Source: Chalara sp. BL73
Lineage: Eukaryota > Ascomycota > Leotiomycetes > Helotiales
Reading direction: 5' to 3'
Assembly: GCA_918026815.1 (NCBI GenBank)
Contig: CAKJVC010000042.1
Coordinates: 124,001-188,000, forward strand
Length of the DNA stretch: 64,000 bases
The notes beneath the pieces are model-generated. The model was not told the origin of the DNA. It worked only from the letters and a program-made list of their open reading frames with translations, and made no database searches. Below are positions 31,928-43,967 of this stretch, one piece after another; within the stretch, counting starts at the first letter, position 1, and every line of letters begins with the position of its first letter. The translations under genes and the position numbers were made by a program.

Positions 31928-34010
31928 ATGGAACAGACTGGGGCCAACAATACACAAGATGTCAAGCCGCAAAAGTCGCCGCCAGCGTCAGGCGCGGGCA
32001 AGAGCCCGAAGAAAAGGCGCAAAGTAAACCATGGTTAGTCACCGGGCCTGCGATGCTAGATATAGACTTTGAAACAATTGCTAACCTTAGGGACATGTTC
32101 CTGCAGCTTGCGTTTATTGTCGTCGATCTGTAAGTTCGCAATTGGGTCCCAACACAAGGAGCTGTCTGAATGACGCAACTTCCCGCGATGTCTGGCATAA
32201 GCTAATTCGGTCTTGTACCTGCCTAGCATATGACTTGCGATTTGGTACGACCTTCTTTCCAATATGCCCAGCCTCTTGTGAAACTTCAGGCTCTATGACT
32301 AACCTCCGTCGTTACACAGGAACGCCCTTGTGCGCGCTGTATAAAGCGTAATATAGGTCATCTTTGTCACGATGAGCCTCGCGAACCGGAATCAGCCACG
32401 AAGAAATCTAAGAGTCAGCATAGCAATTCTGCAGCAGAAGATGATGGAACGCCACCAGATCAGATTCAGGCGGGCACAGATAGCGTCATGAACAACGCTT
32501 TGGAGCAGGATAGATCGCAAGAGCCCGATCTGAGGCTGGGGGTCCTTGGGGTCTCGCAAGGTGGGCCTATGCAGATTGTTCAGCCGTCACCAGTCTCGAG
32601 CATACAGACCAAGGGCCTCAACAGCAACAACAATCAATGTGAGTGCTGGACTCTCTACAGATATCGGGCAGGTACTAATGAGATATCAATAGTCATTGGG
32701 TACTCGAATGACTGGATTGGAGGTACTCAAAGCCAATTTCAAGATATGCATAACTACCACCCCTCGTACATGTTCAACGCTCCTGAAGTCACTACTGAGT
32801 ACAACCTTTTAAACGACTTTCTCAATAACAGCCTGCTTGACGACGGACTACTTCCTGACGATATTTCACCATTCTTTACAGACCCTTCTGGTGCAATGTT
32901 ACCAAGTGGCGCCAGTAATAACACCATTCCTTCTGGCTCACAGCAAAACTTTCTTGGGTCATCTTCCGCGCAAGGCATCGCGATCTCCCGGCCGCCGAGC
33001 GTGATTCCTACAGACAAAACGCGCGAATACTATCTTCAAGCCGCAGATCCGACTGGAAACGATGCCCCAGAAGAACGTATGCAGCGCTTACTGCGCGCAA
33101 AGTACGATGCAGGAATGCTGAAGCCTTTCAACTACGTCAAGGGTTATGCTCGCTTGTCGGCTTACTTAGATGGTCACATGCCTGCAGCTGGGAAACAAAA
33201 AATTCTCCGGCAGCTGGATCAATTTAGGCCGAAGTTTCGGGAAAAGGCGCAGGCTCTCACTGACATCGAGCTCATCTATGTGGAAATGTGGTTTGAGCGC
33301 AGCCTCATGGAATATGATCGAGTGTTTGCAAGTATGGCTATTCCAGCCTGTTGCTGGAGGCGAACGGGAGAGATATTTCGCGGCAACAAGGAGATGGCGG
33401 AGCTTATCCATGTTCCAATTGAGAAGCTGAGAGATGTGGGTGCTTGCTCGTTTGCTTTCGTGAATCACAGCTGACAATCGCAACCAGGGTAAGATCGCGT
33501 TACACGAAATCCTTGCCGAGGACTCTTTAGTACACTATTGGGAGAAGTTTGGCGCAATCGCTTTTGACCAAAGTCAAAAGGCTCTTCTCATGAGTTGCTC
33601 CCTGAAGAATCCTGACGACCAATCGAAGGATCCCACCATCAAATGTTGCTTTTCTTTCTCCATCAGACGAGATGATCACAAGATGTGAGTTGACCCTGGT
33701 TTTCTTTTTTCTGTTGCTACCTACTGGTCGCCTTGGACATGTGAGATGTTGTGTGAGGGCCCGCAATGCAGCACAGCCAGCTTGTTTCCTTCCAGGATGA
33801 TGCATTTGACACGTGCCAATCCCTATGGTCAAGTGAGGTGAGGAGGGGTGATCTACGCTGTGATATCTCCTAACAACACGCATAAAATCTGCAAGAAAGT
33901 GCAATTAAAACTGCAGTATATATATCCTATTTTGGATTAGTGCTAACGACAGCTATAGTCCATCCTTGATCGTGGGCAATTTTCTGCCGCAGGATCCTAT
34001 CAAGCGCTGA
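31928..34010 (+). CDS. acuM: Zn2Cys6-PAS transcription factor, AcuM/AcuK family
   Basis: Seven exons join in frame: 31928..32033, 32107..32129, 32227..32244, 32320..32638, 32693..33435, 33488..33684 and 33959..34010, giving 485 residues. The zinc cluster follows KSPKKRRKVNH and is CX2CX6CX5CX2CX8C (C37, C40, C47, C53, C56, C65), with ACVYCRRSHMTCDL and CIKRNIGHLCHDEPRE. This wording is, from memory, that of AcuM (yeast Rds2-like). A PAS-like domain (about residues 365-480) contains CCWRRTGEIFRGNKEMAEL and ends IPSLIVGNFLPQDP. AcuM and AcuK activate gluconeogenic genes such as PEP carboxykinase and fructose-1,6-bisphosphatase, and in some fungi iron-acquisition genes. Two micro-exons of 23 and 18 nt split the zinc cluster. 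The first ATG is uncertain, because the frame is open upstream to 31832. The choice between AcuM and AcuK is by recall. Confidence 0.83.
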
Positions 34011-34522
34011 TAGCATCAGCAATCATTCGTGTAGGTACTTCAATTGTCAAGTAGATACATCTTCCAAGGGCTGAGGCTAGGCCGGTTGCATAAATGGAGC
34101 AAGCGTCCCGGACTTCAGTCATCCAAACAAAAGAAGGGCCAGCACGATGGAGCTATATAAGCCTAAGGCTAGTAGGACACGCTAAGTATATGTAAAGTAG
34201 CTGTCTAAAAATAACATATCAAAGTTCATTTACAGATAACCTTTAGCGCATATATTGTGCCCACAAATATCTGCCCAAGTCGATCCCTATCAGAAAAGTG
34301 GTGATATCGCCCATGTTGTTGTTCTTTCCTGCTTTGGCCAAAATGGCTTGCTTGGCGACATTGATGTCCCTCCTCCTACCTGGCTGATGATGTAGTATCC
34401 ATGCCACAGCAATCCATCCCTCTCTTTCCCACAAATCTTGAAGAATGAAACATGGCACCGCATCGCCTTGAGAAAGACAAGCGTTTTAAGGCTATCCTGA
34501 GCAAGTAACTGCCGGTCATGCT
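34011..34522. other. Intergenic, with a possible first exon of Spo22/Zip4
   Basis: This holds the promoter of the meiotic gene. At 34452..34505 an ATG frame reads MAPHRLEKDKRFKAILSK before a stop that overlaps a GTAACT donor. It looks like a family N-terminus, but the only acceptor (34553) would join it one base out of frame. Confidence 0.4.
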
Positions 34523-37500
34523 ATGGTACAAATGCCTACTGACATCCACCTAGCATTTGCAACTGACTTGCAAGCACAGCTAGACGCTGCATGTACACAC
34601 CCACCAGGCCATTTGCATAGAGATTTACAGAAGCATATTGCAGAATTTCCGAGTCCCAAGTCTCTCGGCGAGGTTGCAGCCAGCAGATGTGAGGAAACTG
34701 ACAGCATTGCCACGGCACTGTGGAATCTCTGCACCCGGCTTCGGCGCAAGTCCGAGCCCGATAGCCTGCAGGATGTACCTGCTATACTGCTGACAGCACG
34801 TGTCTTTGCATTTCTCCTGTTAGGTTGTGCACTAGAAGCTGGGAAAGGTGACACTGCGAATGTGGTTCGGTGTATGAGGGTTGGGATAAAAGCGGCGAAA
34901 AACTGCATTAGTAAGAGAACAACACATACATTAAGGCCGTGTTACTGATCTCTTTGTAGGCAGGAACTACTATGAATATGCCTTAAAGGTCTTAGAAAAG
35001 ATCGCTTCATTTGAGGATAAGCTGAAACAACCAGATGCGGGCATATCAGCAGATGATGGTGAGGTCCACGCAAGACTCACCGCAGAGTACTATATCCTCA
35101 GAACTTCTTTGGTGAGTCGTGGTATTTCTAGATGCAAAAGCATTACATAATGATAAGTCCAGGCATGGCGACAAAATCAGCTAGATATGGCGGAGCATAT
35201 GTTTAAAAAATCAATGTCATGCCAACAATGCTTCAATCCAAACACCGCAGAAAGCTTAGCAGACGTTCTTTTTGAGCTAGGAAAAGATCTACTAGTCAAG
35301 CATGAATATCCGATAGCAGCCAAATGGTTGGAAAGATCATACCATGTCCTTTCTGGTCAAGAATTGGATAAATTGAGTTCAAATGCCAGTGAGCTTCGGC
35401 TCTCAATCGTAGAATCATTGATCAAGGCAAACCTTGCAGTACAAGACTCTGACGCAACCCAGAAGGCTCAGGATCTCCTAGCCACACTCGAAAATGATAT
35501 GGGCGATAAAATGGTTGTTCTACTGCTGAAATTAGAAATTCTTTCTGGCACATCCGATGAGATATTTGACAGCAGCGCATACTGTGACATACTCCAAAGG
35601 ATGGTTCGCAGCGGAATGCTGAGCGAGTCGAAGTTCAGTCTGATAATGCACCACATCAGGAAACTCAATGATAAGAGTCCAAGTTTAGCCTGCAAAGCAC
35701 TAGACGAATTCTTGCCTCAAGTTCTGCGGCACGGATCTGAGCATGAAGTTTGGATAGAGAAAGTCGTCGTCACAAGAATTTGGATGACAATGAATCAAAA
35801 AGACAACCTGGAAGACCATATCCCTCTCAATAGAATCCTTTCATTGGTCCTTAGTGACCTCCAGAAGCCGATAGCCTCGGCAGCTACGCTCGCAGCCCAT
35901 ACTGTAAGTTCTAAAAGGGCCTAAAGGCAGAATCTGACGGGGGGCAGCTTCTTTGGAAACGGATTGAGTCTACATATACACAGTCTCAGTACGATAATAC
36001 AGAAAACTGGTGCCGCGTAGCACTGCACAAAATATTCGAAACGTCCGGAGAGATCAACTTAGGGCGCATAACTAGGTATGGCTGTTTTCAAAGGGACTTT
36101 TTCAGCCTCTTACTAAGTCAGGAAACTGTTGTTGTGTGCCCTTGCAAAACAAGATTTCAATGCTGGGAGGGATATATGGGGGGCAATGACTGATGCGACT
36201 AGAAGCGAGCCGATGACAAGATTTCTTATGTATAAAATTGCAATTCGATGCAATGAAGTTGAGTTTGCCGCTGAATGTCTAAATCTGGTCAGCCGTCAAG
36301 CCCCAGATGACCCAACTCTACTGTATGCCTGTGTATTGGATGCGCAACAGATCGGTAATAAGTCACAAGCACTAGCAGCTTTGCAGCTAGTACTAGATAA
36401 ACATGGGTACACAAGCGCAGCTAACGTGCATCTACCGTCACTCGTCCGACTAACAATCAAACTCTCGTGCTCAATACTAGACGAGACTACAGAGATTAGC
36501 GCAGCGGGAGCTTCCGATGCTAACGTTGAACGCCTATGTAAACTCTTTGAAGGAGGTGAGACCTTTCTTGAGGGTTGGTGATTTGAATTACTGACTATTT
36601 AAAGTCATTCACGCTATCAAGAAACCTCCAACAGTAAAGCCGGAAAATATGTGGACAGTACTCGAGCTTGATTGGTTCTCTAAGACCTCTTATAATCTTG
36701 CCATTAAACATATGCCGACCTGGCATCCACGACACCTTGTTCGAATGCTCACCTGCTGCATTGATTTCATCAACCGACACCCTGCTGATGCAGGCACACA
36801 ATTATCTGAGGACCTCTCTCTGCGGAAAATGTTTTGCGAGTTCTCCATCACTACTGCTTTAGTGGCTCTCGCTCGTGGAGAAGATGATATTGAGCTCTCA
36901 TTGCAGGAATATTTGAGGCTAAGAAAACATGTCGAAAGTTATGACGCTCTTCTTCAGGAGAAATTGCCGAAAATGCCAGAACGTCCATATCAGGATCTAC
37001 TTCAAAAGCTCTCTATCTTATTAGCGTTTGATTTTGAAGCCGCTTGCCAACTGAAGAGTTGGAATGCACTCAGCGAGATAATTGCGAAAGCTGAGGCATG
37101 CAAAAATGCGAAGGCTTATGAAATAATGGCTGACTGTATCCTATGTGCGAATCCGCCAACAGAAGGTAGGGGTTTTTGATAGGCTCACTGGGCGAACTGA
37201 CAAAATATAGTGCTTATAACAACTCTGAAAAAGATTATCAATTCATCGTGGGAGCTTGAGACATTAAATGGCATAAAACTCGCAAAATATATGCGATGTT
37301 TGTTCCAAGTTTGTCTCTCAAGCAACCCAGACGTTGCTGAGGACCTACTTGAACAGATAGAAGGCCTTGCCCAGGAATGTGGAGAGGTGAGTCGCAGCAT
37401 TAGGTTATGAACTACAAGTCCTGACAGGCACACAGACTGAGCAGCCATATCCCGCCGAGGAACTTGAGTGGGTCATCACTCGAGCATTTAACCATGCTAT

Positions 37501-37645
37501 AGATCTCTATTGTAATGAGCAAGATGAGAAGTGCAAATCTTGGGGCGCAAAAGCCCTGAGTCTTGCACATCATTGTGCTGATAATGGGGACTTGCGCCGA
37601 TTGTTGGAGAGCAAATGGGCGGGACTAGTATTTGATTCGGGATAG
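34523..37645 (+). CDS. ZIP4: Meiosis protein Spo22/Zip4 (TPR)
   Basis: Eight exons join in frame: 34523..34910, 34960..35111, 35163..35903, 35948..36075, 36122..36555, 36605..37165, 37211..37386 and 37436..37645, giving 929 residues from the ATG at 34523. The Spo22 domain starts near LWNLCTRLRRKSEPD, and helix-turn-helix TPR-like repeats cover most of the protein (EYYILRTSLAWRQNQLDMAE, ADVLFELGKDLLVKHEYPIA, CVLDAQQIGNKSQALAAL). The C-terminus has YPAEELEWVITRAFNHAIDLY and WGAKALSLAHHCAD, the typical Spo22 end. In yeast, Zip4/Spo22 is a ZMM protein that promotes crossovers and synaptonemal complex assembly. All introns are 44-51 nt. The start is uncertain: a better-looking first exon lies upstream but does not splice in frame. 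Confidence 0.87.
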
Positions 37646-38618
37646 ACTTACGAAAGAAGCCAAATCGCTGTTGCAATACGCTCTATTAGGAGGGGGATAC
37701 GATTGTGCTCAAGCTGATTGTATATGTCTTCTCATGACATAGTTGCTGGAACATATAGCGTGAATGATATCTTTCAATGGTGTATTATCGTAACAGCTAC
37801 AACAACTCCCAATGCTAACAACACTAAAAAAACCTGCGCCTCCTTTGAACAATTGAACCAAAATCCAACCCTAATATCAAGAACTCAGAATCCTCTCTTC
37901 CAGACCCTCTCTCCCATATATTTGCATCCGAATGCGGACACAACCCCTGAAATAAGCGAACAAACTCCGCGCTGATCACTGCTGATCACCCGCCAATCGT
38001 TCACTGCATGCTTCCCAATCTTGCATCTTGCATCTTGGCATATTTTGACGGATAGTCAAGATGAGAGTCCGTTATATAAGAATCGCACTTACCAGCCCGA
38101 TCTTGACGTTTCACCGAGAGAGAGAAGGGGGGAATTATGAGAGGAAGGGCTCACGAGGGCAGGCATATAAATATATATAATTTAAATTCCCTCCCCCCCG
38201 GGTTAAATTCATACATATATCCTGCGCCCGGTAAGACATATACAAGAACAATAAGTACAGTACATACATGAGGGATAAAAGTACATGCGTAGCTGGAAGA
38301 ACGCCGGACGGAACGGATGAGAACAGAACAGGACAGGACAGGACAGATGAAATTGTGGTATCGGGTCATAAACACAAGTCGTTATCGCCTTCGAGGTATG
38401 GATATAAAATGGAAGTACATGTGTCTTGCTCTGTGAGATTGAAGAGAGGACAGAGGGGAAAAAAAAAAAGACAAAAATTGTTGGTATCAAGGCATAATCA
38501 AACACCCCTATCAAACCCCGTTTGCTGATCCCAGCTTTTTCCAAATTAACTCCCGAGTATATCGCGCGTCAGCCATTAATTTTCTTTTTCGTGCATGCGT
38601 TTGCCATAAAATCATTTC
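37646..38618. other. Convergent intergenic region
   Basis: This holds the 3' regions of ZIP4 and of the DUF7514 gene. A short GGACA repeat lies at 38331..38346 and homopolymer runs near 38193 and 38460. No gene is supported. Confidence 0.5.
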
Positions 38619-40918
38619 TTAATATCGTTTTTCTTCGTAGCCTCTGCCCTTGGGTGGTTCGCGATACCAGTCCTCGGCCGGCGCGCCTCGATGCCTTTCC
38701 CTCTCTGAGAACGACTGTCCTCGTTCGCTCCTCAGATCTCTCGGGTCTGTGGCCACTGATTTCCTGTGCTCGTTTCTATCGGAACGTTCTCTTTCCTCAC
38801 CTGTACGCTCTTGTAGCCTGTCCCAACGTTCTGCATCTCGAGGACTATTGAATTCAGTGGCCGTCGGTCTGAAGTCGTCTCTTAGGTATCGCTCATCTCG
38901 GGGGCGTTCATCACGTGGTCCTTTGGGTCCATAGGGTGGAGGCGGTGGAAATGAGGTACTTGAGGGGGTATAAGAGGAGGGTGTGAATGCTTGGGGTGCG
39001 TTAGATCCTGCGGAGGCGGATGGTGGTGGGCCGTATTCGTAACCACTCAGGTTGTTGGGCGTAGAATTGCTGTAGCTCTTTAGTGGCGGGCTATTGGTCC
39101 GTCTCGGAGGGCGCTGTGACCCTGTATATGTTTGGCTTGCGTTGCTTTGCGTTCGGTGATGTCGGTTCTCGCTTGGTAACCTGAAATCTGGTGTTTCTCT
39201 TCTTTGGCTTGTCGAGTTTGTACGACCGAGTCGAGGTCCAGAGTTGAGACTTGCCTCCTCTGTATAAACCTTGCCGCTACCTGGCTGGGCGGTATATGGC
39301 TGACGTTCACGTTCGATCTTAACATTTCCATCTTCGTTGCTGGATGTTGAGACATCGGAGGGGACCGATGGTGCTCCAGAGTATGGATTGCGCTCCCGCT
39401 CTATTTGTTTTGATTGAGGGGGTGAGGCTTTTGCTTGATGTATTTCAACAGGTCGCTGTTGACGAGTGTTCGTCGTAGGAACTGCTGCAATAGACGAATG
39501 ACGGCTGAGGGTCGGTGATGAGATAGAAGCCTTTCGTCTTCTTGTATTTCCTAGATCTTCAAAAAAGTTGGCCACGGCTGTTTCAATCAACATCTTCGGG
39601 CCGTGGTCTTCCTTTTCTGGTAACAAATGTCTCGAAATCTGTTTAGGAAGACGTTCTACTTTTCCTTCGGTTAGCCCATCGGCATCAATGGGAAGATCTA
39701 GAACAGCTTTCTCCAGCCGTTTAGCTTCTTGATCAGGGTATGCCATTATATGGAGGCTCATCCAACCTAACAACAAGCTCAGTCAGTACAAGAAGTCCTA
39801 TAGCTTGCATTCTTATTCTATGACTTACGGGCGAATCCCACAGGAGTTAGTGCTGGAACTACTGGTACGAAGGTTGCATCTTGAACTAAGTGGTGCTCGC
39901 AGCCTAAATCTTGATATAGCCTCGAAATTTGCTCATTCGATTGAGCCTTAAATATTGCTACAGTACGTAAGCGTGCATCAGTATAGTCATATTATCACTA
40001 CTTACACGCATAATGTTGTACCTCCGGTTCTAGAGCATCTGATAGTAAAGTTACTATTAAGCATCTCGAACTCTTGTCGATTAAACATACAATTACTATA
40101 GTAAGTGGCCATCTTGACCGGCGTAACCACGATACTCCTTTTCGGGTTAAATTCAGCGATCTGGATATGTTAGCACATGCTTCTATAAGCTGTTGTCATA
40201 AACGGACCATATGATTCGCAAGACCCCGTAAGAATTGACCTAGCCTCTGTGTTGGATCCCCGTTGCTGTCAAATAGCCTTCCCCATTTCTGGTCTATCGT
40301 TGACAGTTCGAGTGACGAGAATGTTCTTGGGCCGCCCGCTGGTCTTGGTTGCGGTTGCGGTTGATCGGAGAACCGTACATTTGATGGCTTTTCGACAGGA
40401 CTTGGAGGCTGAGGTTTGAGGGGTTCGGAGGGATACGATTCTACGGTTGGTGCTGGGGGATATGTTGGCTTGGTAGGTTGTGCCGGAGAGGGAGGGGTAT
40501 AGACTTTTCGAGCAGTTGGGGGTGGAGACGACGTTGATGATGACCTCGTCGGCGAATAATTGCATTGCAGCGGTGTTACTTCTGGCTGGCTGTCGACCGG
40601 AGTGCTAGTTTGCTTCAAATGCTCCATCACTATGACGAAAATCAATACAAGGCTGGCAGGGGAGGATCCATGTAGCCTACATTCTTTCTTGACCTTTTCG
40701 GTAATGGCAGCAATGAGCTCTGGCGATACATCGTGCGCTGCAGAATCCGAGCGCTCTGGCACCGACATATTGACTGATTTTCGTGGAATGGAGGGAGATT
40801 GACGTCTGCTAGAAGTGTAGCTGTCGCGAGGCTCGGCGGCGGCGGGTGGTGGGATGTACGAAGTATTAGCTTCCAAATAACCGTTCTCTTGGAGTCTTCC
40901 GCGTGCGTCGTAAGCCAT
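38619..40918 (-). CDS. DUF7514 domain protein
   Basis: Six exons join in frame: 40918..40681, 40629..40208, 40160..40091, 40038..40006, 39957..39829 and 39766..38619, giving 679 residues. The N-terminal 195 residues are disordered and rich in Pro and Ser (a helix with TEKVKKE, then many PPSP and PTPP). The conserved domain starts at ELSTIDQKWGRLFDSNGDPTQ and continues through LGQFLRGLANHM, KRSIVVTPVKMATYY, ISRLYQDLGCEHHLVQDA, FVPVVPALTPVGFARWMSLHI and AYPDQEAKRLEKAVLDLPID. The rest is low-complexity with repeated IERERNPY/IERERQPY boxes and an Arg/Glu/Asp-rich C-terminus. DUF7514 is, to my knowledge, a widespread fungal domain of unknown function. The donor of intron 2 (GTCCGT) is unusual, but the joined sequence fits the domain. 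Confidence 0.8.
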
Positions 40919-41165
40919 CTTGCAGACGAGGCTCTCGGGGTAACCTCATCTACCTGTCGAGATCTGCCGTGCTTCTTCGCCCACAATGATGATGATGCCA
41001 CTATGCGGCTGGTTACGAGATACACAGGTCGCAGGTGTTTCCCTTTGAACGGGCGTCGTTATCGGAGTCGGCGCTGGATGCGTGATTTGTTTGGATGGGC
41101 CGAGGATTGTTTTGGCTGCTCGGTGTCGAATCTGCCTCATTGACAAAGTTTGTATTGTTGGCGAA

Positions 41166-41184
41166 GGGGGGGGGGGGGGGGGGG
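41166..41184. repeat. Poly-G run of 19
   Basis: An uninterrupted run of 19 G lies about 250 bp upstream of the DUF7514 start codon. On the coding strand of that gene it is a poly-C run in the promoter. Its exact length may be unreliable in any assembly. Confidence 0.85.
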
Positions 41185-41895
41185 TGGGCGCGGCGGTAGT
41201 GGTGGTGGTGAGTGGTGTGGGTAGTTCTTTTAACAAAGCAAACAAAAAAAAACCCTGATGTTGGGATTCCCTGTCGAAGAATTTGTTGCTGGTGCATGAA
41301 AACATGGATAAATTCCACTTTGTTCATTCCATGTGGATACAGGTTATAAGAGATATATAGATGTATATATTGGAGTGGAAGTGGAAGCACATGACACTCG
41401 TTCATCGATTAGCTTTAGTGATGATATCAACTACGACTGCAAGGACTGTATCGATTGTGCCTCAAGGCTGGGGCTGGGCTGGGATATCACGATCATGCTT
41501 GTTTGAGGACGAGATGGAATGATGCAGTGTAATCTTTTCCCCTTCTACAATCCTACATTACTTGCCCTCCCACTTCAAAGCCCCTCCGAGTGGTCACGAT
41601 GCAGTACGTGATATTTGGGTGCAGGGTGGTCACCACCCCTGCAAATGCACCAGAAATGCACCCAGCCGTAGCTCTCTCTGTGTATATAAAGTATACTGGT
41701 ACAGGACAGACAGAATCCCAAGCCGCTGATTCGTCTGTTCGTTGGTCGGGCTGCATCGACGTCAGATACACACCCCTCCGTTTCACCTTGGAAATATGCG
41801 AACCACTACCCAAAAACCAAGACTTCTACCCCTTGGACAAGCCAATGGAAAAGGGCTGTGGCTGAGGAATTATCAGGTTGCATTGCCACAGGTAC

Positions 41896-41947
41896 GATGA
41901 CGACGACGACGACGACGGACCAGACAGACAGACAGACAAACAGACAG
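41896..41947. repeat. (GAC)n and (GACA)n microsatellite
   Basis: About six GAC units are followed directly by a (CAGA)n-type array of about six units, in intergenic DNA. Confidence 0.8.
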
Positions 41948-42727
41948 GCGAGAATGCGATGCCATGTTCCCCGACCATCTCTATTGAATACCACGGAGCC
42001 GGTCTGGAATTATTCCGTAAATCAAGAACCTTGGCACTTTGGTCATCACAATCTTGCTTAGCTGTATAGGCCATGTGAAAAACAGCCCCTCACGCATTCA
42101 CGCATTCCCACAATCCTGCCCTGTATAACCGGTTCCTGCTACTTCTATGTACTATACCGTGCAATAGATGAGTGTTCCATCCAGGATGCTGCCAGGAGAC
42201 TTCTTCATTGCGGAACTGGCCGTCAGGAATATGACTCACTACTTCAACATGCATTGCTTCGTGGCTGTAAACAAGGCTGCCTTTACCATCATCCAGCCCA
42301 CGAAGTGTACGTTTACCCAGGTATTTGGCACATATCAGAAGCATTGTAGAAAGAATCGCTAATTTCATGATTTGGCCATGTAGAATGCTCAACCGCCTAT
42401 CCGTAAAATATCCAGCAGTCTATGAACCGTCCCCTCGTCATCATGAGAAAACGTAGTCAACGGAAACATTCGCAGAAAAGAGAGCTTGCATGCTTAATAT
42501 ACCACCCCAGATAGCCATTCAAGTCATCGCGCGTATCACTAGTTAAAAAAAGGAATCGCATCAGGTCATGAAAATGCGTGATCCACCCTCCCATCGTCAA
42601 TATCATGACGGAAATGCTCGCATTCGCAACGACCATACAGATTACTAAACTTGGCGTTGCAAATAATTAAATTTCCCGCTCCGACCAATGTTAATCTGTC
42701 CCTATGGTCTGAGAAGACGGAAGACAT

Positions 42728-43967
42728 CTAGATCTCATCAACTTCATCGTCGCTATCCAGATAAACTTGCTTCGTATAGCTTTGGGATTTAGGGAAGTTG
42801 GGTTTGGCCGTCTTGGTCCCGACAGCCTTCGCCCAGTTTCCGCGGCTCGCAGGCGCCGGTGCGGAAGTTCTAATAGAAGAGGCATCAGATGTTAGGGCTG
42901 CAGACGTTTGACCGGACGTCTGTCTTTGCTGAACGTGTAGTTGTCCAGCGGAGTCAAAGGCATTGAATGTGATGGGTTTTCCAACACCAGCTCGGCGGCG
43001 AGCATCGACAGCAGACCAACCGCTCCCTGTTTCTGACTGATATAGGTTGCTAACAGAAGATTCTGTCTTTACAGTAGATCCCATGATGCTAGAAGGGCCT
43101 GAGGCACTAGGAGCGGGAACGGGAGAGGTACGAAGGTGAGGTGGCACATAGTCCTTGCCTCTCAAATAGGGAGGAACATAGCCTGAAGTAGGCGCGATAG
43201 CGCATCCATCAGTTGACTTCCGTACAGTGGCTGATCCTGCAGTATTGTGTGGTTGGTACGAGATGCTAGCACTGGGACCACTACGTGCAACACTCGACTC
43301 TGCCATAGACATCGTCTTGAAATTCTCCGTGAGCGCATGATAAGGGACATTTTGTGATTTACTCGCTCTTGTAGCCCCACTGACTCCTGCACCAGAGACG
43401 TGTGTTGCGGCTGAATGAGAAGCATACCCATAGTCATCATCATCGCTGTCATTTCCGTAGCCATAGGGGTCACCATTCATGTAGGTGGCATTCGCATAGC
43501 TTTTGGTCTCTACGACTCGCTCACTCTCCTCATCTGGTGCCCATTCGCTGTTGGGTGGAGCAGCGGTAACAACACCTGGCTCGGCCGCCTCCTTCCACAA
43601 AACGCATTCCTGGCACCATTTTGAGCCTCGGGTTCGTTGCGCTTTACTAAACTTATCTAGTGGCTTCCATTGACCGCACTGCCCTTCACATTGTAGCTCA
43701 GTGACCTGCTCCCCAGCACAAGCGCGGCAGCGAAGCTTTGCTGAAATGCCCGTGATATTATGGTTGCCGGCATATGCTTGTAGATAATTCTTCTGCTCTT
43801 TGTTTGAGAAGAGTTGCGGCTCCTTGAACTTTCCACAATCCCTACACTTGAACTTGGCCGGAATGGGAATATTTGCACGCCTAAGGAATAGTTAGATATG
43901 AAGCTTGAGGATAGGATGATGCTTACTGCTGAGGCGTCATGTCAAGATATTTGCTTCGTGGAGCCAT
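42728..43967 (-). CDS. Stc1-domain zinc-finger protein
   Basis: Exons 43967..43927 and 43880..42728, with a 46-nt intron, give 397 residues. Residues 23-109 match the Stc1 domain: four cysteine pairs, C26/C29 (CRDC), C65/C68 (CRAC), C78/C82 (CEGQC) and C103/C106 (CQEC), with KFKEPQLFS and QWKPLDKFSK between them. In fission yeast, Stc1 links the RNAi effector Ago1 to the CLRC histone H3K9 methyltransferase and so directs heterochromatin. In filamentous ascomycetes the domain occurs in longer proteins of unproven role. The remainder here is low-complexity Ser/Ala/Tyr-rich sequence with repeated GYVPPYLRGKDYVPPHLR motifs and an acidic end DSDDEVDEI. The domain assignment is strong; a silencing role is inference. 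Confidence 0.85.

Larger units (their letters stand above)
40919..42727. other. Intergenic, repeat-rich, no supported gene
   Basis: This holds the promoter of the DUF7514 gene and the 3' side of the Stc1-domain gene. It contains a run of nineteen G and a GAC/GACA microsatellite. Open frames such as 41590..41865 (+) show no motif. Confidence 0.45.

Noticed and set aside
33527..33904. 125-codon minus-strand ORF overlapping the AcuM-like gene
   Set aside because: It overlaps exon 6 and the last intron antisense and has no motif; the plus-strand PAS-like sequence is convincing.
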